From: Emmonsiellopsis sp. PD_33
Taxonomy: Eukaryota; Ascomycota; Eurotiomycetes; Onygenales; Ajellomycetaceae
Direction: 5' to 3'
DNA: 64,000 nt
Assembly (NCBI GenBank): GCA_032988165.1
Contig: JANTQF010000052.1
Span: 95,103 to 159,102, forward strand
Both the position numbers and the translations under genes were made by a program. Position 1 is the first letter of the stretch, and every line of letters starts with the position of its first letter. Shown here in pieces: positions 11,002 to 21,952 of the stretch. The notes below the pieces were generated by a model, which saw nothing but the letters and a program-made list of their open reading frames with translations, was not told the origin of the DNA and searched no databases.

Positions 11002-12054
11002 TTACCAAACTTCGTAGTGTTCATAATAGATAGAGTCGGGGGAGGTATCTTGAGTCCAGTACGATTCGTACATGGGGCGTATTCCCGGATTGGTGTGCGA
11101 GGGAAAATACCATGGATCTGCTATCGCGTATGCTCTATTCGAATTCCACCAGCCTGTCATGGGATCGTAGGGCCTTAGCTCAATATCGTCCTGGATCCTC
11201 GGTCTCTGGCCCATGGGGGGGTATGCACGGGTATGGTAGTTTCCCGTCGCAATATCGTCTTGGATCCCCGCTCTCTGTATCCTGTGGGCGCGTGCAGGAG
11301 TCGTAGAGCATTCCCGCGGTTCGTTCCTGACTTCCTGAGATTGCCCTAAAAGCAGGCCCATCTCTATCATAAGGTTCATAACCTTTGTACCTAAAAGGAG
11401 ACCTTCATCACATTCGGCATATTTGTCACCCCAGTTCTTGATCTGCGGATAGTCCGGCGGAACTGGACTCGATGGACCCGATGACACCTTCCGGGCCCTC
11501 CGAAGGTAAGACTTGGCTAGATCTTTATCTCTTTCGCGGTTATTTTCCCACATTTCCTTGAATTTGGAACAAAATGCGTATCTCCAGGGCGGCTCAGCGA
11601 CAACGAGGCCCTTTCCATAGTGACACCTCCCACCCCATTGGCTATTGGCCTCTTCAATCAGAATTTTCCTCAGTCCATCCACGGGTCTATATCGTTGAAG
11701 AAACTCCTCCCCCGAGAGATCCAAGTCAGACTGTTTCGCGGCGCATTCGGCAGCCTCCTTGAGTAGTGCCTGTGACTGGGATTCATATTCAAGATCGTCG
11801 TGGTCGTCGATGAAATACGTAATATGTGGTATGGGTGTTTCGGTCATAGGTCCTTCCGAGGGGTGTATTGCATCACAAGACTCCGGATCGAGTATAATGT
11901 TTATTTTCTTCCCTTTGGAATCTATGTGTTTGCCCATGAGATAGAAAATGTCGCCTATGTTGTATGCGTTGGGCAATTTCTTTGAAGGGGGGGGGACAGT
12001 AGGTGGGTTCGAAGGAAACAAGGCCCTCTTCATTTTATTTTTAATCCGGTCCAT
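11002..12054 (-). CDS. Uncharacterised fungal protein, PPWRY-F-C family, copy 1 (350 aa)
   Basis: Single-exon frame. The open frame runs 52 codons upstream, but the first in-frame ATG is at 12054 (MDRIKNKMKR). The middle contains YNIGDIFYLMGKHID, a central acidic strand pair (HITYFIDDHDDLEYE), the helix LLKEAAECAAK, and then PPWRYAFCSKFKEMW with RDKDLAKSYLRRAR after it. The same order (N-terminal helix, strand, variable loop, LLxEA helix, PPWRYxFCxK, D-A/K-x-YLxR helix) recurs in the genes at 20579-21397 and, more weakly, 19168-19902. In my recollection this layout belongs to large ascomycete families with a nucleotidyltransferase-like core (DUF7582-like); I could not check. The expected GG...T...DxD catalytic signature is not visible. 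The C-terminus is Pro/Tyr/Arg-rich and likely disordered. Confidence 0.65.
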   Translation of the reverse strand: MDRIKNKMKRALFPSNPPTVPPPSKKLPNAYNIGDIFYLMGKHIDSKGKKINIILDPESCDAIHPSEGPMTETPIPHITYFIDDHDDLEYESQSQALLKEAAECAAKQSDLDLSGEEFLQRYRPVDGLRKILIEEANSQWGGRCHYGKGLVVAEPPWRYAFCSKFKEMWENNRERDKDLAKSYLRRARKVSSGPSSPVPPDYPQIKNWGDKYAECDEGLLLGTKVMNLMIEMGLLLGQSQEVRNEPRECSTTPARAHRIQRAGIQDDIATGNYHTRAYPPMGQRPRIQDDIELRPYDPMTGWWNSNRAYAIADPWYFPSHTNPGIRPMYESYWTQDTSPDSIYYEHYEVW

Positions 12055-12885
12055 GTTGGAGGGATCTGAAGGAGACAAAATAAGACTTCTGTTTCGAGAA
12101 TATCTGAGTGACGTAAAATCCAATATAGTGTGGGAATAAGGTAAAAAAAGGATATAGAGAAATGATTTGGCCTTTCCCAAAGTGAAAGAATATGGAGGAT
12201 ATAAAAGCACATTTCATATGGAAAGTAAACTGCCTTGGTTGGCGGTTAAAGCCGATTTGAAACATCTTTGTTCAAGATATTTCTTTGGAATTGGGTGTCA
12301 GCGATTCGGCTTTGTTCTGTTTGACGTCCATTCCAAGCGGACACTGCCATTGGGGAGATTCCCGATATCAGGATCTCTCCAAGAAACAATGGCCTTGTAA
12401 GTTTCATAACCGATCGAATCCCAAAACACGGGGTCTGCCTCATATTGTAGCCAGGAACGGATGCTCATTTGGAGTGTATCCCCCCCCCCACTAATTAGTT
12501 ATTGAGAACATGATTTTTTCACGGTCACTCTTGTGGACTTTGACATGATAGTAGGAAACGCTGTCCCATAGAGGCTGTCAAACCTTAGGGCAGTGCCTAT
12601 TAAACAGGGCCTTCTTCGTTACTAGTAGTAACCACCAGGTATTATGAGATGGTGGAATAGGGGCAGCGTAGGTTGAGAATAGCAGATTCATTTCATCCAC
12701 GGGATATTTAGCCACACTCTAACAGAGCCAGCACTGATATTACCAGCTATAACCAGTATAGTAGTTATCGGGTTCAGGAGAGGATAGAGAAAGAGTGCCT
12801 TGGGTTGCTTAGCACTAAGTTGCTAATATTACTATGAGTAACTACTAATCGTGCCTTTGCTGTTTCACCCACATCTCCCGTTGTG

Positions 12886-13390
12886 GGTGTGCCACACTGA
12901 TATGATAAAAACACCGATACAATAAAAACTGCCACTAGGTACCTTTTGTATGGGGAACACATATAAAAGGTACCTATTTTCAACTTTTGATGTTTTCATG
13001 ATTTCTCAACCACCACACAAGATATAGATTTCATACTTCAGCAGGAATATCTAAAAACTATAAGAAATACATTTATTTAAATAAATCTAAGATTTTCTTG
13101 TTCATTTTCATTTTTTCTATTTTTAGGCACAGTTTTAGTGTATTTTCAGTTTTATCCCAATCTCAAGAGAATAACCAATTTTTAATAGATTCTATTGATG
13201 CTATCATATTCACTAGGATTCAGTGTATGTCCTATTCCAATATGAGCTTCATATCTGGTGTGGTTGTTGAGAAATCATGAAAAAACTGGAAATTGAAATT
13301 AAGTATCTTTTATATGGGACTGCCATATAAAAGGTACTTATTTTTCATTTTTATCCTATCGGTGTTTTTATCGTATCAGTGTGGCGCACC
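12886..13390. mobile_element. Foldback/MITE-like element with ~150-bp terminal inverted repeats
   Basis: The left end starts GGTGTGCCACACTGATA; the right end read on the other strand starts GGTGCGCCACACTGATA. The two arms stay alignable for about 150 bp, sharing blocks such as GATAAAAACACCGATA, the CATATAAAAG core and TTCATGATTTCTCAAC. The ~200-bp centre has no coding frame. Each arm also holds its own hairpin (12936-12976 and 13300-13340) built on GGTACCTTTT / AAAAGGTACC. The element has no transposase and would be non-autonomous. I found no convincing target duplication at the edges I chose. CpG survives inside it, unlike in the retroelement block. Confidence 0.75.
12936..12976. repeat. Hairpin in the left arm of the foldback element
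   Basis: TAGGTACCTTTTGTATG is followed after a short loop by its imperfect reverse complement ending AAAAGGTACCTA. A counterpart with compensating changes (AAGTATCTTTTATATG / CATATAAAAGGTACTT) lies in the right arm at 13300-13340. Confidence 0.8.
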
Positions 13391-16300
13391 TAGAAGGTGG
13401 GACTGAGAGGTGCAGCAGCGAAGGCACGATTACTAATATTTATCCCCGCTCAGGGAAGGAAATATCCTCTTTCTCACTCGGTACTAGAAGGATTCATCAG
13501 GATCCATCCCGTCCTCCGCCATATTTTATCTTCCATTCTCAATATGTGCTGTAGTGCCTACTATCAGACAATACAAATATGCAAAAGATACTAGAATAAT
13601 AGAAAAACCCCCGCTAGCCAGCCCCCTTCTCCAGGCTCCGACTGTCTACTAGTACATTCATACGCCTTCACTCAAGGCGAAGCCGTTGACATCCCCACAC
13701 ATCACATCATGATCGTCCAGTAGTTAACTATGTTACGCCTTCTCCACTGCTAATCGCTGACGGTGGGGAGGGTAGTATAATTATTACCTCCGGCGTGCTT
13801 TGAAAGCAGGACCATCCATTATAAGTAGTATTATCAAGTTAGTTACTAGTAGTTCTAAAATAGATTTATTTCTTAACCCTTCTAGATAGTAGCATGATAC
13901 GTACAGAATATCCGTAGCACTGTTAATGATTTATGTCTGGTTACCGCCCTTGAGGTTCCGCCCCCTGAAGTTCCGCAGTAGGGCTGCATACGACCCGGAT
14001 TCTTACTGGTCCGTATCAGGGTTATGGGGGGCATCTTCTAGCTCTGTTTTCTATTTTAATAGCGCTTTAAGAGAATACCTCGAAAAAAATGCATCAAAGA
14101 TGCAACGAAATGCAGGAGGAGTTTAAGAATGGAAAAGAAATGAGAAGTTTTGGAAATCTAAAAGGGAGAAGCGTCATTAGACGTAGTACTCCGTACTGTT
14201 GCTAGTTATAATGATTGACTGTAGCAACCGGAAACTCATAAACTAAACCAACCCACTGGAATCCAAATTCATCCATTCCAATCCAGCTGTCCCCCCTCCC
14301 TTCCTCTTCCCTCGAGGAGAACTATGCGAATGAACACCCTATATAATTGACACAAATCACCGAAGCAATTTAAGTATCAACTTTTGATGCCAACTATTAT
14401 TTGGGATTGCACCGCATTGACTCCCAGGGCTTGTCTTCGCTAGGGATTGGGAAAGCCACGCATTCGTATTTGTCTTTAGGAATCTCCAACTTAGCCCCTA
14501 AGTCTGTAGAATCACAGTCCCATCCACTGTATATTATCAGTCTCATGAGCTATGCAGTTAACTACTACACAATCCAAACTTTCCAACCTGGCCTAACACG
14601 CGGGGGCGGAGACAATGGGACACGTACGTGAAAAATTCACAGACAGCTGCTGTTCGAAACTGTGCACCCCTATAGTAGTTAATTAATTACATTAGCCAAT
14701 AAATTCATTACTACTTAAACAGGTAAATATGAAAAAAGAGCATGGGTAATACATACTTGTTTCCACGGACATCACGGCATTGACCAGCCATGATAGGATC
14801 ATATATCCTGAGTGCACATTGGTTAGGGTCCGGGTTTAACAATGCCTGCCTTAATTAGCTATATGGACACTCCGCATTGAAGTGGGTATATAGGATAGCT
14901 CACAATTGGGTCGTTTTGAGGGTCCCAAGCAAGTGCAAAGAATGGCCCAAGAGCCAGAGCAACGATTGAGAAATGCATATTGAATAGGTGCTATTTCTTG
15001 CTTCGAGGGAACCTTTCTGGGGTGTCGGGGGATAATGATATCTGTCGATAGAGAAGCAATCGAGGTAAAGAGTAAAATGAAAATAGTAAATTGAGATTTC
15101 TGTTGTCTGTCCTGGGGGCATTTTCCATGTTATTTATATGTCTTCCTCCTGCTTTCTCAAAATCGAGATACTTCCTTGACGGGTACTCCATACGTAGCCA
15201 AAAAAAACAAAATAAAAGAAAAGCTAACTACTACTACTAGCAATAGCTCCTCCACAGTGACTGGTGGGCTTGGTCAAGAATTCAATATTCCGTGGGAAGC
15301 GCAACTCGCCTTTTCTTTTCTTTTTTCCAGATACTCAATCCTGATTCCTGGGTTTTCGCTGTTTCCCAACGCCATTGTCAAAAAATCATGCCTAATCATA
15401 GAATAGTTGAGAAATGATTGGGGAACAGTACAAAAATACGTGTTGCAAATGCAGGCCTTTATGTAAAAGAATTGCGGACGGCTGGGGATTAATCCAATGG
15501 GAGTGATGAATGATTTCCTGATTTCCTAAAATTAGGATCCTTCCTTCATTGGACCTCCTGTAGCCAAAAAAAAAAAAAACGACAAGGAAGATCTGTTGAG
15601 AATTCTATCAGTACGGGCGCAGATAATCAGGCAGCCAAACATACTTAGTGCTTCGTACTATCAAAATGACAACAAACTATGGAATGGCCCAGGGCTTAAT
15701 AAAATATGCGGACGCAGCAACCAACTTACATACCGGGAATAAGAGGGGGGTTCATTGGCCAGAAGAGAAAGGGAATATCATATCTCATAGTTCATAGCAA
15801 CAAAAGAAAAGAAAGTAAAATTTTCTTTTCGTTTTTTATTTTTTACACAAACATGTGTACTAGTTTTTTTGGAATTCAGATTGAGTTCCCTGGATCTCCC
15901 TCCTTGCTGATCAGACGGGATCTAAATCGGCATTAATACTCCGGAGGCTGGCTAAAGGATAGCTAGTTTGCAGATACGGAGTACAGAGTAAAAAGATATC
16001 AAAGTGGCAAAGATATTGATCCACATAGAGCTGGTTCCAGCCATCCTCCCAGAGCGGTCAGGGAGGTGGTCCCCGAGAGACTGCATAAATGCAGCGCTTG
16101 TTTGTCGAATACCATCATCTAATGCCCGGATGAGTCCCGGCGCCAGCCACCGACTCGGCCAGTCAATGGATCCATGGTCCTCATTAGTCCCCGGGTTGTG
16201 CCCGGCTGGCATACTCGCCTCCTCAGCTCACTAGTATGATCGACGCTGCATTGCTGACCTCAGTGGCTTACTAGCAGTCTCGCGGCCTGCAGGCCTGCAG

Positions 16301-17005
16301 TAATGAGGAAGCGTGGCAAAGGCAAAGATGAAAACAATATCATTGATTTGACCAGGCTATGTACGGAGTAGGTATGGTTCGAATAAACCCGTGAAATGTA
16401 CGGGGTGATTGCACTATTTACTGCAGATAGTTAACATCATCATCCCTGAGTGACGGCCATTTGTAGTACTCCGATTGTTTACAAGGCAAGAAAAGTGGTT
16501 CAAAGATTAAGGTTTAGCGCGAGCTAAATGATTGGATACTTGCTCACAAAGTGGAGATCACAGAATGATTGGATGAGAATTGATCTTAAAGGCGGCTCTT
16601 GGCATGAATTCCATTTAAGGTTGCGGATCTAACTGGATAAGGTTGGAACTCTGTAATCACGTGCACATTAGCTAGATCCCGAGGTCGGGCGTGGCGCCGC
16701 AATGGTTGCACACATGACCCTGTCGAAATAAGCAACGTTTCCTTTGCAAACTTGAACCAGCAACTTCATTTTATATTGGGATACTGTCCCACAAAACCCT
16801 CTTCATACGAACCCTGCTCATGTAGTTCGAGTAGCCCTGAACCCACAGATCCAGCGTATTCTCACAGAATGACAAACTGCTCGAAATAGCCTGCTTCAAA
16901 GCCATACATCTCAGGCTACAGCCCTCGTGTCCAGCGTCCTGGGGAAGGGTCATGGTAGCAACAACCACATTTCATCCACCTACTCGAAACTGAAACAATA
17001 TCGCC

Positions 17006-18494
17006 ATGTCCTTGGCATCCCTGCCCTCGGAGCTCCTACTTGCAGTTTTATCCCCAGTCCGTTTCTCCAGCTGGCCTAGTGACGAGAACTTGCGCAAAGA
17101 TCTTATCAACTGGCGACTTGTCTGCAGTGAGTCAACAGAACGGATAATGCTTATCTGTCTAAGAAGCTCGCTTTTTCCTAAAACACTACTGACATTTTTG
17201 AATTTTAGAGCGCTGGAATACGATTCTTGAACATGATGTTGTTGTAAACACATGCGAGCTGAAGCATCTAGTAAAGATAGCACCAGAAAAGCAGATTCTT
17301 CGTGAAATGTCAAAAATTAGTCTTGGTGACCTTCCTGGCTCCTGGATCTGTGATGGCTATGGGCTCAATGACCTCGCGTGCGACGCCGCAGAGGCTGGAT
17401 ATGATCGCGTTATGGACAACTTACGTGCTTGCGGAGTTGATCTGCTTCGTGACTCTCGCGGCCGAAGGGATGACCAGATACTGATGGGTGCAGTGGCTGG
17501 TGGGAATGTAGCCGCTTTACGTCTTGTGCTGGATTGTGGTGTAAACCTACATCGGAATACGATTGCTGATATACTTGCTCGTGCTGCAACGAAGAACCGT
17601 GAGGCAGTGGTGCATTTTATTCTAGATAACTACTCCGCCGATGTTGATATCTGGATGTTGAAAAATGCCATATATCGCGCCACATATGACAGTGAGAGTG
17701 TGGACATTATGCGTCGGTTTTTGGACGAATGTGAAAAGCGCATGCCCGGTGTCAATCATGGCGGTGCACTACAATTGCATGTGGCTATGAGACGCGGGAA
17801 TGCGGATATGGTTCAACTCTTCTTCGACAAGGGAGCGGATATCAAGACGGCAGAGAAGGCAATGGGCACAATGATTAATGCTAAGCCACTTATCCACATT
17901 GCAGTTGCAAGTGGGGACGCCAGAATTGTAGGCCTATTACTTGACAGAGGTGTTGCACCCGACACTGTGGATGGCGTGCGCAACAATACACCTTTGATGG
18001 AGGCAGCTAGGGGCGGCCATTCCGAAATCGTTTCGAGATTACTTCTGGATCCCAGGGTCGATCCGCTTGGCCAAAATATATATAGAGAAACGCCGCTGGA
18101 TTTGGCCGCGGGGAATGGCCATGAATCCGTGGTGCAGCTGCTGCTTCTGGAGACAGCAGCAGGAAAGGAAAAAGCTGTGATAGAATCGGCCCTGCTTGAA
18201 GCTGCAAAAACTTATTGCAATGCTGCTCATATTATGGGAGTGGTTCGACTCCTTCACGCTGCGGCAGTGCAAATAAGCAAAATCGACGATCCTACTGTTC
18301 GCGAGATCATCTGCTATGCTGCCGTTCGGGGAAATAACGATGTAGTGAGGTTTTTCATTGATAACCATGGGGTGAATGCTCAGACCTGCGAAAAGGCCAT
18401 CCACGCCGCCCGGAAAAAGGGTCATGATGAGATCGTGCAATTGCTGCTAGAAAAATACCCAGATACAGTTATGACACCGAGACTCAGAGTGTGA
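17006..18494 (+). CDS. F-box-like and ankyrin-repeat protein, 468 aa
   Basis: Exon 1 is 17006-17126 and exon 2 is 17209-18494, with an 82-bp intron (GTGAGT donor, TTTTAG acceptor). Splicing joins WRLVC to KRWNTILEHDVV, restoring an F-box-like module: SLASLPSELLLAVLS, then LRKDLINWRLVCKRWN (residues ~2-45). From ~125 to the end there are about nine degenerate ankyrin repeats. The clearest are TPLMEAARGGHSEIVSRLLL, TPLDLAAGNGHESVVQLLL and KAIHAARKKGHDEIVQLLL. F-box-ankyrin proteins usually present substrates to SCF ubiquitin ligases, with ankyrins binding the target; that role is inferred. It sits between copies of the PPWRY family but on the opposite strand. These genes expand and vary between fungal strains. 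Confidence 0.85.
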
Positions 18495-19167
18495 TAGAAT
18501 GATTTCTATATGGAAATAGTATCAGCAATCCATTTCCATTAGTCTTGGTCTTTGTTCACAGGCTGTTGTCCTCGATCTCGCGTATTCCGTGGTTCTACCA
18601 GTATCGTGCGTGTGTATTAGACCTAAGAACCCCCTATTTTCTACCTATATACTCCTACATATTTAAGCATCATGCGCTCACTACGTACTTTTCAATCTTA
18701 AATATTAATATTATACCACATAGAATAGAAAATGTATGTAGGCTTCATATCTCCCCTCTATCCCCCAACCGTGGAGAGATTCTTGGACCTCTGAGTCGGA
18801 GCTATGGGGGGGAGCATTTTTATTCCGAGAAATGCATATTACGCTTGCGACATCTGGAATGCTGTTCTCTCCCTTTCTTTTCATTTATTGTTCTATTTTT
18901 TCCCCGCCCAAGAGCTCTAGCCAGCGGACATGCAATACAAAGAGGGAGAAAGAGAATGGTGAAAATGAACCAAAAACATACAGAAAAAATCCCGAAAATA
19001 GGTAGAAAAGAAAGAACGCTGCTCAGTTGACCCTAGGGAAGCCGTCAGTTTATATTTATTTTGCAACCCTGGGATGAATAATGTCAAGGGTTGGCCCTTA
19101 CTGGATACAACACTTACCAGACACATAAACTTTCATCTAATCAGCTATTCCACCCGAGAAAGAAGGC
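18495..19167. other. Convergent 3' intergenic strip
   Basis: Likely the 3' UTRs of the ankyrin gene (+) and the following minus-strand gene. A 161-codon frame at 18545-19030 exists but has no ATG at its start and a composition typical of translated UTR (see rejected list). Confidence 0.55.
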
Positions 19168-19902
19168 TCAAGATAGAAGTCGTTCAGAGGACGAAGAAAC
19201 AGGCCAGGTTTCGGGCTCTCGAGACGAAAGAAGGCGCTCGAATAGTTTTCCAATGGATTCGCAGCACCCAAGGCAGCCAGAGTCAGGATCTTCTTTGATT
19301 GGGTCGATGGGCGGATTCTCGGCAGGGACACGGCCACACACCAATAACCACTCACGAACCCTCTGGCGGATAGGCTCATTCACCTGCCGTTCTATGATAT
19401 CGTAGTACTCCATCCAAAACCTAGCGTTTGCTTTGGGAGGGCATATAAATGCAACCAGTTCGGTTTTAACAAGAAAAATGTCCCTTTCAAAGTCTGGGGA
19501 CTGCTCGTCTTTCTTGTAACTTTCGGCTTCGGAGATGATCCTCCACATTTGGGGGTCCGAGGGGGTCCTCCAAAACATAAAATTTTGCACAGCCATCTCC
19601 CCCGGCCCACCAGTGCTTGTTGCTTCAAGGGCTTGTTTGAGTAAGGTTGCAGCGGCTGCGAGGCCCCCAGAGAAGTGTCTAGTGTTGAAAACAAACAGAC
19701 CAGCTTTGGTACCGGATGTTAGCTGCCCTCCGGCGACCTCGGCGCCTTCGAGGATTAGTTGGATTTGGATCGTTACCCTGTCGTGATGCTCGTGGAGATA
19801 TGCGGCCGCCCTAGAAAGACTGTCTCGTAACTGTTGAACGGTGAAAGCGTTTTCGACTGATTCGTTGCCCCCGGACACCGGTGGCTCTGAGCTCAAGGAC
19901 AT
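19168..19902 (-). CDS. Uncharacterised fungal protein, PPWRY-F-C family, divergent copy 2 (244 aa)
   Basis: Single exon with ATG at 19902. The protein has the same layout as the genes at 11002 and 20579: a first helix (QLRDSLSRAAAYLHEHHDRV), a short strand (TIQIQLILEGAE), a helix (LLKQALEA), then an aromatic block VAFICPPKANARFWMEYYDI in the place of PPWRYxFCxK, and a following helix (RQRVREWL). The key PPWRY motif is largely lost, and no nucleotidyltransferase residues are visible, so membership rests on order rather than identity. Near the C-terminus is a Cys cluster (GCLGCCESIG) which could be acylated. No signal peptide or transmembrane segment. This is the most divergent of the three copies. 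Confidence 0.6.
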   Translation of the reverse strand: MSLSSEPPVSGGNESVENAFTVQQLRDSLSRAAAYLHEHHDRVTIQIQLILEGAEVAGGQLTSGTKAGLFVFNTRHFSGGLAAAATLLKQALEATSTGGPGEMAVQNFMFWRTPSDPQMWRIISEAESYKKDEQSPDFERDIFLVKTELVAFICPPKANARFWMEYYDIIERQVNEPIRQRVREWLLVCGRVPAENPPIDPIKEDPDSGCLGCCESIGKLFERLLSSREPETWPVSSSSERLLS

Positions 19903-20578
19903 GTCGGAAACTGGAGTATGAATGCTTGTGGGTATATATTTAAACGGGGATATGAAAGTAAGAGCAAAAGGCCGAGTTTGCGGTGCGGTAATAGTTCCAC
20001 CAAGGTAAGAGACTGAAAGCAGAAATTAGGGGTTTATATACACAAAAAAGCAACCAAAAGATGACTGACCAAAAGGATATGAAACATCTTTGATAGGTAT
20101 GGGAACTCGTTATTCAAAAGAAATCGAGTACAGAGTAGTGCAAACTTGACACATGGAAACTATGCAGTATCACAAACATAAGCAGATGTGTTCCAGAAGC
20201 TGGTGACTCCAACATATTTAGGCCTTATTCATTGGCATGACAGGACTTCGTCTAATGGAAAGGAAAGAAAGAAGGGCGAACCAGATATCAGTGGTTCCAA
20301 CGGAGGGCAAAGAAAACTTCAGACATCCAGGACGAGAATCGAACACAAGTTAGATATTTCAGACCGTCCATGAAAGAAAGCATTCCAGGGGCCGGTTAAT
20401 GGGGGTGGACGACCAAGAAGGAGAACTCCAGGGCAGAGATGGCGACTGTAACCAACGAAGTATGCGATAGTGGGTTGGAGCCCCTGAAACTCCAAGTTTC
20501 TCTGAGCTCCTGGAGAAGGAGAGAAAGAGCAGGGGAAATAGGGACAAAACATGAGCCAACACGTAACCATGATATTAT
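19903..20578. other. Intergenic strip between two minus-strand paralogues
   Basis: Promoter side of the 244-aa gene and 3' side of the 272-aa gene. No further gene seen; small frames are motif-free. Confidence 0.55.
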
Positions 20579-21397
20579 TTATTGTCCCATGGCGATGCCA
20601 TCCCTCCCGAAGTCGTCCTTGAACCGGGAATTGACCCGTTCCACATTATTTCTCTCCACGTCCGGTGTCTCAAACTCTGTTGCCCACGAGCAAATCTCCG
20701 AGTAACGAACGAGGTCCCGATGACTTTGTATCAGATATCTATGGAGCATTAAAGCTGCATCTTGTAGGCCCTCAGGTGTGTGCTCCCCCACCAATAACAT
20801 CGCCTGCACCTTGCAACAAAATAAGTAGCGCCATGGGGGCGCAAAAACAGAGAAATTGTGATGTTCAAAGATGATTTCATCCTGTTGGAGAGCCTCCTCG
20901 GTCACCTTTTGTCGTACATTCCTCGAGGCCGTGAACGGGAGGACGATATTTGTAGCCGAGGTTGGGACTTGGTTGAATGCATAGGATATAGCGGCCATGA
21001 CCAAGTCTTCTCTGTCGGGGTCGTCGTTGAGCCAGTAGTTGGCAAATACAATCATCGGGGTGGTGTCTCGGGTCCGTAGGTGGACAGTCTCAACTACGCC
21101 ACTGATTGCTACGAGGCGGATTCGTTGATGGGAGCGGGATAGAAATTCAGCCATATGGCGCAAAATAGTGAGTACTGTTTCGGTCGTGAGTTCTTGCGGC
21201 CGGATAACTCTATTGTTGTCCTGTATGCCGAAAGGGTCCGGCACTTCTTGTTGTATTCCGGAGATAGATGATTGGCCGAGGGAGGAGTAAGGAGGCGGAC
21301 CCCAAGAATGGTATGGCGGTGGATCAGATCCAGGGGTATAAGGAGGTGGATCCGGCCACGAGGAGCGCCGGGTCAATGTGGAGCCAGCGGGACCCAT
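20579..21397 (-). CDS. Uncharacterised fungal protein, PPWRY-F-C family, copy 3 (272 aa)
   Basis: Single exon. The first in-frame ATG is at 21397 (MGPAGSTLTRRSSWP); codons upstream are open but begin at GTG. Residues ~15-60 are a Pro/Tyr/Ser-rich tail. The core follows: ETVLTILRHMAEFLSRSHQR, the strand-loop IRLVAISGVVETVHLRTRDT, LVMAAISYAF, FSVFAPPWRYLFCCKVQAM and DAALMLHRYL. In related fungal proteins as I recall them, the second block reads GGAVxT..LRxRxTTxDVDFF, a nucleotidyltransferase-like signature. Here it is SGVVET...LRTRDTTPMIVF, so the paired acidic residues are gone. That suggests a non-catalytic fold. Copies 2 and 3 are adjacent and codirectional. Confidence 0.68.
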   Translation of the reverse strand: MGPAGSTLTRRSSWPDPPPYTPGSDPPPYHSWGPPPYSSLGQSSISGIQQEVPDPFGIQDNNRVIRPQELTTETVLTILRHMAEFLSRSHQRIRLVAISGVVETVHLRTRDTTPMIVFANYWLNDDPDREDLVMAAISYAFNQVPTSATNIVLPFTASRNVRQKVTEEALQQDEIIFEHHNFSVFAPPWRYLFCCKVQAMLLVGEHTPEGLQDAALMLHRYLIQSHRDLVRYSEICSWATEFETPDVERNNVERVNSRFKDDFGRDGIAMGQ

Positions 21398-21952
21398 GAT
21401 GACACCAGAGGCAGGAAAATTCGTCGTAGTGTATATGTATCCTGTACCAGGAAATATCACGATCCAACAGTCAACGGAAAGCGTAGCATGGAGTTACGGA
21501 GGAGATAAATAACTCTCTACGAACTCGGCCTGAAAGGCGAGCCGTTCGAGTTTTTATAATTGAGAGGCATGAGAGCGAAGAGTGTCTTCAATTCTTTGCC
21601 GGCGAGAGCTTCTAAAGAAGTCGAAGTCGGTTCCCTGATACACGTCAAAGCAGAGAATTGGGGATAATGTCGACTTTTCACACCCCGGAGCCCCACAAAC
21701 CATAACTCTTTGTAAACATCATTCTCCTTGTTAGATTTTTGGTAATGCGGAGTATCCCAAACAAAGGAATGACGATACAAATCCAGCCGTTTTCACAATA
21801 ACACTCCCTTGAGCCATGAAGTGGCGGGCCCTTGATATATGGATGCGGCCCCATTCCATGCATTCAAGGGCTGACTTCGACGCCACTGATGTATCAAAGG
21901 ACAAGCAAGGCGCCAAACACCATACAAAGGCAACACACTTCTCGTCGCGCTT
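21398..21952. other. Intergenic, no gene recognised
   Basis: Promoter side of the minus-strand paralogue and 3' side of the metallophosphoesterase. Short frames only. Confidence 0.55.

Larger units (their letters stand above)
12055..17005. other. Gene-poor intergenic DNA with foldback element
   Basis: About 5 kb without a supported gene. It holds the 505-bp foldback element at 12886-13390, a C9-10 tract near 12480, three copies of TACGGAGTA/TACTCCGTA (14187, 15975, 16362), a TACTAC microsatellite near 15229, and an A13-14 run near 15567. Frames of 60-90 codons here are interrupted and motif-free. Confidence 0.55.

Noticed and set aside
18545..19030. 161-codon plus-strand frame downstream of the ankyrin gene
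   Set aside because: It starts without ATG and its Tyr/Ile/His/Leu-rich product reads like translated 3' UTR.
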